The notes below the pieces were generated by a model that saw nothing but the letters and a program-made list of their open reading frames with translations, was not told the origin of the DNA and ran no database searches. Both the position numbers and the translations under genes were made by a program. A DNA stretch of 64,000 nt from positions 49,564,501 through 49,628,500 of the forward strand of contig NC_090989.1 in assembly GCF_041146395.1 (NCBI RefSeq), in the 5' to 3' direction. The DNA comes from Eulemur rufifrons. Taxonomy: Eukaryota > Chordata > Mammalia > Primates > Lemuridae. Below, piece by piece: positions 58,191 through 64,000 of the stretch (positions are counted from its first letter, which is position 1; each line of letters begins with the position of its first letter).

Positions 58191-61153
58191 TATAAGGTAA
58201 TATATGGTGATATGTATTTGGTGCTTTGCAAGCCCTCAAAGGCTATACAAACTTTATTCCAGTCTCATGGTAACTTTTACAAGCACATTTTGAGTCTATA
58301 AGTACTTGGTAAAACAATGTAGGTGTCTTAATTTGATTGTTATTTTTATCAATTTACGTATAGGACCATGATACATAAAAAAGATTTCCAGTAGAAATAT
58401 AAAAAATCTGTTCGGGCCTTAATAATCACCACTAATGTTTTCCTCTTAAACAAGGGGCAAACACTTTTTGCTTTAACTTCAGAAAGTTTAGCATATCATT
58501 TTGTAATATTTATATACTGACTTTCAAATTAACTTATAAAATAGCATTTATTTTTGGAAGAAAAGAAAAATGAAGCCACTAATAATAATCAACTTATATT
58601 TAAGGATAAATAATTTGGCATCAAATTGTATTCTCATAAAGCAATTTAGTAATATTTCTAGCTTAAATTTTACACAATTTGAACCAATTTTCTTGGCTAA
58701 AATACAGTCAGATTTTTCTGCAAGTGAATGTATAAAGGAAGATTATTAAAGGGAAAGCTTGTTTCAGATGCTTAATCAAAATTTGCATTATGTAATTGTT
58801 CACTCTTTTCTTTTCTGATGTATTATTCCTAAGCCCCAAATAAAGATATATTTAGCATCACCAATAAACATCATTTATTTTTTGATAACTAGGTAAAATT
58901 TGGAAAAATAATAAAATTTTTGTCTCAAACCATTTTGTAATTTTTAAACTAAATTTTCAAATTTATTTCCCCATCAGCAATATTTTATACCTTAAAAAAT
59001 GTTGCCCTCACATTTTTAATTTCTTTTAAACAAAACAAAGCAAAAATCATAAGATTAGAGTAAATGCATCATCATTCTAAGATAATTTTAGGGCAAAGAA
59101 TTTGCCAGCAATATATTCATATAAATCTTGCACTTGGGGCATTTTTCTTTTTTTATTTTGTTTCAATTTCAAAGACATCTTATTCCACTCTGCTTCAGGT
59201 ATATTTGTTGGGATTAGATCTATGTTTACATTTACTTCATGGAGGGAACTCTGCTACCTGCTGACAGCAATGCTGAGTGCCAGTGAACTGCAATGTGCCT
59301 CAAATTCATTGAACAGAGTTCATCTACTTAAAAGTATCTCTTTTAAAGTTATGTTCAATTTTAAAGTAGATATTTTTATCAATTGTTTGACAGTATGTCT
59401 TATTCACCTTTGGTTCTAGACACCAGGCTCTCATAAGACAGAGATAATGTCCCAACAAGAGACTCTTACTTAAAAGTTATTGATTCTTGCAGAAATATTG
59501 GAGTATATTAAAATAGTTTTAATGGAAAAATAGGAATATTCCTATTTTAAAACAAATGTATTTCTCAAGAAGAACTTCTAAGGACTTTCCTCCCTTACAA
59601 ATCTTAGATATAAAAAGAATATTTACATTATCTGAATCTTAAGGTCAACATTCCATAAGCACTACATGGATATGTGTGAATTAGATTTGTTTAGAAAAAG
59701 AGAAGGAAAGGAGAGCGAGATTAACAGACTCCACCAGGAAATCAAAGATCTGTCTTTAAGTAATCACATTTGTTAAATTTTAGTTATGATCATTTTCCAA
59801 CAATGAGGATCAAATATATTGAACAAATATATACTTAAAAGGAGAAATGTGTCTTTAAAAGTGCTTATATTCTCCAAGGCATCCAGTAGAATGCAAGTAT
59901 TTACTTCAAGTCTATTGCAGAGTTTTGATCTTAATACATTTCTCCTACTAGGTTAATGGAAGTCTAAAATTCCAATTGAGCTCTTTTTCAGTACTTTCTA
60001 ACTTCTCTTAATCTTTTTTCATATGGCTATTGCCATCTATGTTCATAAGGGAGAATTCAGGAAATTTTTAAAGCAGCAGCTATCCACCTATTGCAATCCA
60101 GCCACAATATTCCATGAAGAACAGACAGAAGGGGCCCAGATCCAGAAAATTCTGACATTTAAAAGGTCCTGACACTATCCAGAGACTCATGCCCAGTTAC
60201 AAGACAAGGATTCTTGACTCTCACAATAGGGCTATTGTGTAGCTGTGCAGCATAGCTCTGTTTCAGATTATTTCCTCTTTCTTTATAACAGCATGACGTG
60301 AAAGGTCAAGAGTTTACTAGTCTTTCACCCTACACTTTGAAATGGATTCTTTTCAGCTACTTATTATGATTATTCATTAAAAGTTTTCTATGTTATTGAA
60401 AAGACATTTTTCTTTATTGAAAATAATTTGAGGAATTAATTATTAAATAATGTGCCTACTAATGATGTTTCACATTCTCTTTGTTATAAAAATTTGTACA
60501 TTTATTTTAATATTTGTATGGTTTCTATTTGAATTGTGTTCCTGTAAATGTTCCTCTGATTTCTTCTTGTCAGGTTTCTAAGTATCATGAATAGAATGAC
60601 ATTTATTTGTTCTCTATATATTATTAGCAGTGTATTTGTCTGTAACTACATGGACACTCTATGGTGAGCATTGGATTCAAATAACTTACCTAATTGGAGA
60701 AATTCCACTATGAAAACTACAAGTAAGAGAAATGTCCTTGAACTAGCAAGAACCTAAAGGAAATGCATAAGAATACAGAGCTGCCCCTGAAATTTCAGGG
60801 AAGAGATCCCGGACCTCAGGACTAGATTGGGCTATGACTTCACATGATTATTTTCATGATCTCATTTACTTAATACTTCCATTTGGACTCAAGACTCTGG
60901 TCTTGTGAGTCATAATCTAGTGCTCACTCCAGCATAAAACTAGGATTAATCCAAGAGTGATCACAAGTCTCATGGGTGTTGATTACAACTGAAATATGTA
61001 TCTCCTGAATAGCCCATTCATTTTTTTCATTTTGAATTAAGCTCTTATACAAAGATATGCACTCATATCAAGAAACTCAGAAGGACAATGGCAGATTTAA
61101 TATCTTTAAATAGAAATTGCAATGAACACTTGTGGACCTTTCCTGAATGCATT
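58191..61153. other. Unassigned AT-rich intergenic sequence
   Basis: About 3 kb without recognised gene or repeat. Plus frames at 59064-59419 (up to 105 codons) overlap in two phases with no motif. 60040-60300 is slightly GC-richer and not identified. Confidence 0.4.
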
Positions 61154-61647
61154 TGTGCTGAAAGAGTAAAGAATATGCCATCCCAAAATATGCCACTCTG
61201 GTATATTGACTATTTTGAATTAAAAGCACTTGGAAAAACAGCAGGTGCGAGAAGATCACTTTGAACTTCATGCTGTTTCTTAAAATCAGGACATGAAATT
61301 ATTATGTGAAAAATGTCCTTTCCTTCCTGACCAGAAGGAAAGTATCGTTTTTATGCTTAAGGACAAGAAGCTGAGACTAAGGGAACTGTGTGCAGACAAA
61401 CCTTGTTACACTAACCTTATCTTCCCAGCCACTTCACTCAACATCCTAGCCCAAGTCCCTTTGCCTTGTCACATTTTCAATACCTACTATTCTTTCTTCA
61501 ATTTAGTATATAAGTCTTTGGGTCTTCATTTCCTTTGGAGGACTCCCATGTCACGTAAAACATGTAATATATACATTTCAATGTCTGTCTCCTGTTGCTC
61601 TTTATGTTACCCTAAGAAAGTAAAAGGAAAAATTTGCCTCCCCTATA
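61154..61647 (+). repeat. Solo LTR, sense
   Basis: Begins TGTGCTGAAAGAGTAAAG and ends GCCTCCCCTATA, close to the common LTR end CCCCTACA. Inside are ATGCCATCCCAAAATATGCC, a CACTTGGAAAAACAGCAGG segment, a TATATAA box (61507-61513), AGGACTCCCATGTCACGT and TGTTGCTCTTTATGTTACCC in LTR order. About 494 bp. The 143-codon plus frame at 61293-61724 lies mostly within this LTR and is not a gene. Family not named; no target duplication evident. Confidence 0.7.
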
Positions 61648-64000
61648 GTGCCTCATGGTACAAGTTCACTTTGAACAGTGAAATAATTATAGATGTCATA
61701 ATTCCTTATATGAGTGTTATGTGAAACAATATGTGTGCCTATGACAAGAGAAACACTAACATCAAACCCACACATAGCCACACACTCACAATGTTCTGCT
61801 GCCCTTTGTGCAGGGCTCTGGTTCAGGGAGATACTAAAGTGCTATATAACCAAAGCTGTAGAAGAATGACTAATCATTTTGTTAGCAAGTGCTCCTCAGC
61901 ATTAGGCAAGCAAAATTTCTTTGCATTGGTGATGGCTAAAGACATTGCTCATTTGAGCTCCTAACTGATTCGCGTTCTATGTTAATATTCACTGAGCTTG
62001 TGGTAACTATGTAATGACTACATTGCAGACATCATGCTTCTTGAATGGAAACATACCTAATTAACAATATCCCATTCAAGGACATTCTAACAAATAAAAT
62101 TTCTGTAGAGCACTTCACATGATTGTGCTTCATCTTTCTCTGGTCACTCTTCAATACAGAAATGGGAATGATTCGCCACTGAAGATAAGGTCAGAAAAAA
62201 TAGAGATTCTAAATCTTGGAGAAACGTTGGAGGATTGGGTGTTATTTTCACCTATTCCTACTTGCTACAAGAAATTCACACCAATATAAAAAAATAAATA
62301 TAATTCTTCTCCCTAATTTCACTAGGTAAAAGTAAATGCTCTTGTCTTCTGTAATGAGATGTTGTCTGTGGCAGTTTTAATTTATTACCATATGTTATAT
62401 ACTTCAGAATATACTTTGTTTTATTTAATTTTTCCCATCTTCTCTAAGATTTTTCAGATCAAGAATGAGGCTTAATCTTTTTTGTAACTCCTGGAGTACC
62501 TAATTCACTCTGGATGCTCAGCAAACTGTGCCATTGGAGATTTTATGGATCATCATTCATAGCCCCATCTGGATGTGTTGTTATAACCACGAGGAGAAGA
62601 ACAGTGCAACAGAGCTGTTCCATTTGGCAGCTGGGGCAAAGCCACAGAGCTCAGGGATTTCAGAAGTGTACCCCCTATATGACTGCAGTAAACTATTGGT
62701 AGGGCAAAGATTGAACAAACTTGGAAGAACCTCCAGACATGTTGCTGTTCTGGCAACAAAGAATTTTACTTGCAAAGAAAAAAAAATAAGTACAGGATCT
62801 GCTATTTCTTCCTATAAGAAAAAAAAAATGTGGTGTTGAGTAAATTTGCAAGTAATAAAACATCTGCTGGTCATTCAACAAATACTTCACATATGACCCC
62901 GTTGATGCCTTACCATATAGGGTAGAATATGCCTGGAATTCCCTAACGTAAAATTGTAAAAAATAGGCAGTCAGTAGGCATTGCCTATGTGTGAGAAGGT
63001 GGAATATTAATGAGAAGGAAGAGTAAAAAACAACAGAGAACGAAGATTTCTAAATGGATTTTGAGAAAAGAACACATGAAGTGTATTTACATATTTCTTA
63101 GAAAATGATACAAATAGTCTAGTTAGCTCTGTCTACAGCTATGCTTACAATCTGTCTAATGTGTGCTTGCTTTTTTGCCTGGAAAGTCAATTTTCTTCTC
63201 ATTTAGAAAGAAAGTTGGCTAAAAGAACAGAGAATTGCAGATACACAGGATGTATTGAAAACGAGGTTTATTAACTTCACATTTTTCTCACTAGAAAGCC
63301 TTTCTACTGTTGTAAAAAGAAAAAAATCCAATACATAACTTTGGAAGCATTTTTCATAAGCCTTCACCATGAGCTCTTCATTCGTCTCAGGAGGAAATTG
63401 AGTTTTGTATTTGAAAAATATTACTGGAATGCATTCAGTTTCTATATTTTCCATGCTTTGATTCAGAAATGTGAGATAGTATAATGTATTCACTAAATCT
63501 AATAGTAGATCATACATGTATGTTTTAAAATTTGAACCAATTTTGTTTCATAATCACAAGTATATGAATTATAGAAATTAAACTATGGATAAAAGAAACT
63601 ACAGAATTTGGCTCAACTAAAAGGAAATCTATCTAATTAAAAATGATTGTAATACTTTTCAAATGCCTTCAGATATGTTAGTTTCTACCGTAACAATGAG
63701 ATTTTGGGTCTAGTAAACTTATGTATTTCTTTTTCTCCTTAGAGACATATTACTCGTAGTTTTCACATAAATGAGAAAGGCTGATTGAAATACTAGACTT
63801 TGGTTCTTTAATGTTTGAAACCCATTTATAAACAGAGCATTGCTTTCCAAAATGCAGTACATATGTTAATTTTAATGTTTTTTGTTTTGTTTTCTTTTGT
63901 TTTTTAATTTGAAAACATAAAAGTAGCATTAAGAACCTTCATAGATATGCTACTCAAAAATCTAAATTTATTTAAGCAAAATATGAGTCAATTTAAAGAT
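61648..64000. other. Unassigned sequence to the window end
   Basis: No gene recognised. 62500-62780 is less AT-rich and has overlapping frames on both strands (up to 103 codons), as expected by chance in GC-richer DNA. The 104-codon minus frame 63517-63203 has no recognisable domain. Confidence 0.4.

Noticed and set aside
61293..61724. 143-codon plus-strand open frame
   Set aside because: Most of it is inside an LTR (61154-61647) that carries TATA and LTR end motifs; there is no protein motif.
63203..63517. 104-codon minus frame
   Set aside because: No recognisable motif, no supporting splice or promoter context, and of a length expected by chance in 64 kb.
1..64000. CRISPR arrays, operons, riboswitches or other prokaryotic features
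   Set aside because: Alu, L1, MIR, L2 and ERV content shows mammalian DNA; no regularly spaced repeat array exists beyond microsatellites and one 22-bp tandem repeat.
1..64000. tRNA, rRNA or small nuclear RNA genes or pseudogenes
   Set aside because: No cloverleaf-type B-box context outside MIR and Alu, and none of the familiar 5' ends of U6, Y or 5S RNA genes was found by eye; a covariance-model search would be decisive.

Overview
The window reads as a gene-poor, AT-rich intergenic region of a primate genome, most likely a lemuriform strepsirrhine. Three full dimeric Alu elements (14080-14410, 26701-27040, 49715-50048) carry the extended A/T-rich segment in the middle of the element (reading around GGACAGCTAAAAATATATA) that is typical of lemur Alus. 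A 3' L1 fragment at 39568-40738 has a 3' end that I also associate with lemur L1s. Older layers shared by placental mammals (MIR, L2, MLT1, L1M, Tigger) lie beneath. I found no protein-coding gene, exon, tRNA, rRNA or CRISPR array. The longer open frames (up to 177 codons) either sit inside repeats or show nothing recognisable.

Layout: 0-9 kb holds an MLT1 LTR, a MIR, a decayed L2 broken into three pieces by later insertions, and a solo LTR on the minus strand. 10-17.6 kb is a minus-strand endogenous retrovirus (ERV-A) with both LTRs, a primer-binding site, a polypurine tract and a decayed envelope TM region; most of its pol is missing. 18-22 kb holds three MIRs and three related LTRs in opposed orientations. 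22.3-29.4 kb is a second minus-strand ERV (ERV-B) with reverse transcriptase and RNase H remnants, interrupted by a younger solo LTR (24335-25001) and an Alu. ERV-A and ERV-B share an AT-rich internal tract.

31.6-36.7 kb is old L1M sequence carrying an LTR-like insertion. 38.2-44.9 kb is a near full-length L1M split by an antisense lemur-type L1 fragment and a Tigger fragment. 46-50 kb holds antisense L1, a solo LTR, very old L1 and an Alu. 55587-56850 is a nearly complete but dead mariner of the Hsmar1 type with intact TA duplications. 57-64 kb is L1M remnant, a solo LTR and unassigned sequence.

No functional gene system is present. The interest lies in the transposon history: two related retroviral insertions with an unusual mix of class features, a mariner whose presence in a lemur needs explaining, and several nested insertions that give relative ages. 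Family names come from recognition by eye; none was checked against a repeat library, and most edges in old repeats are good to a few tens of bases.
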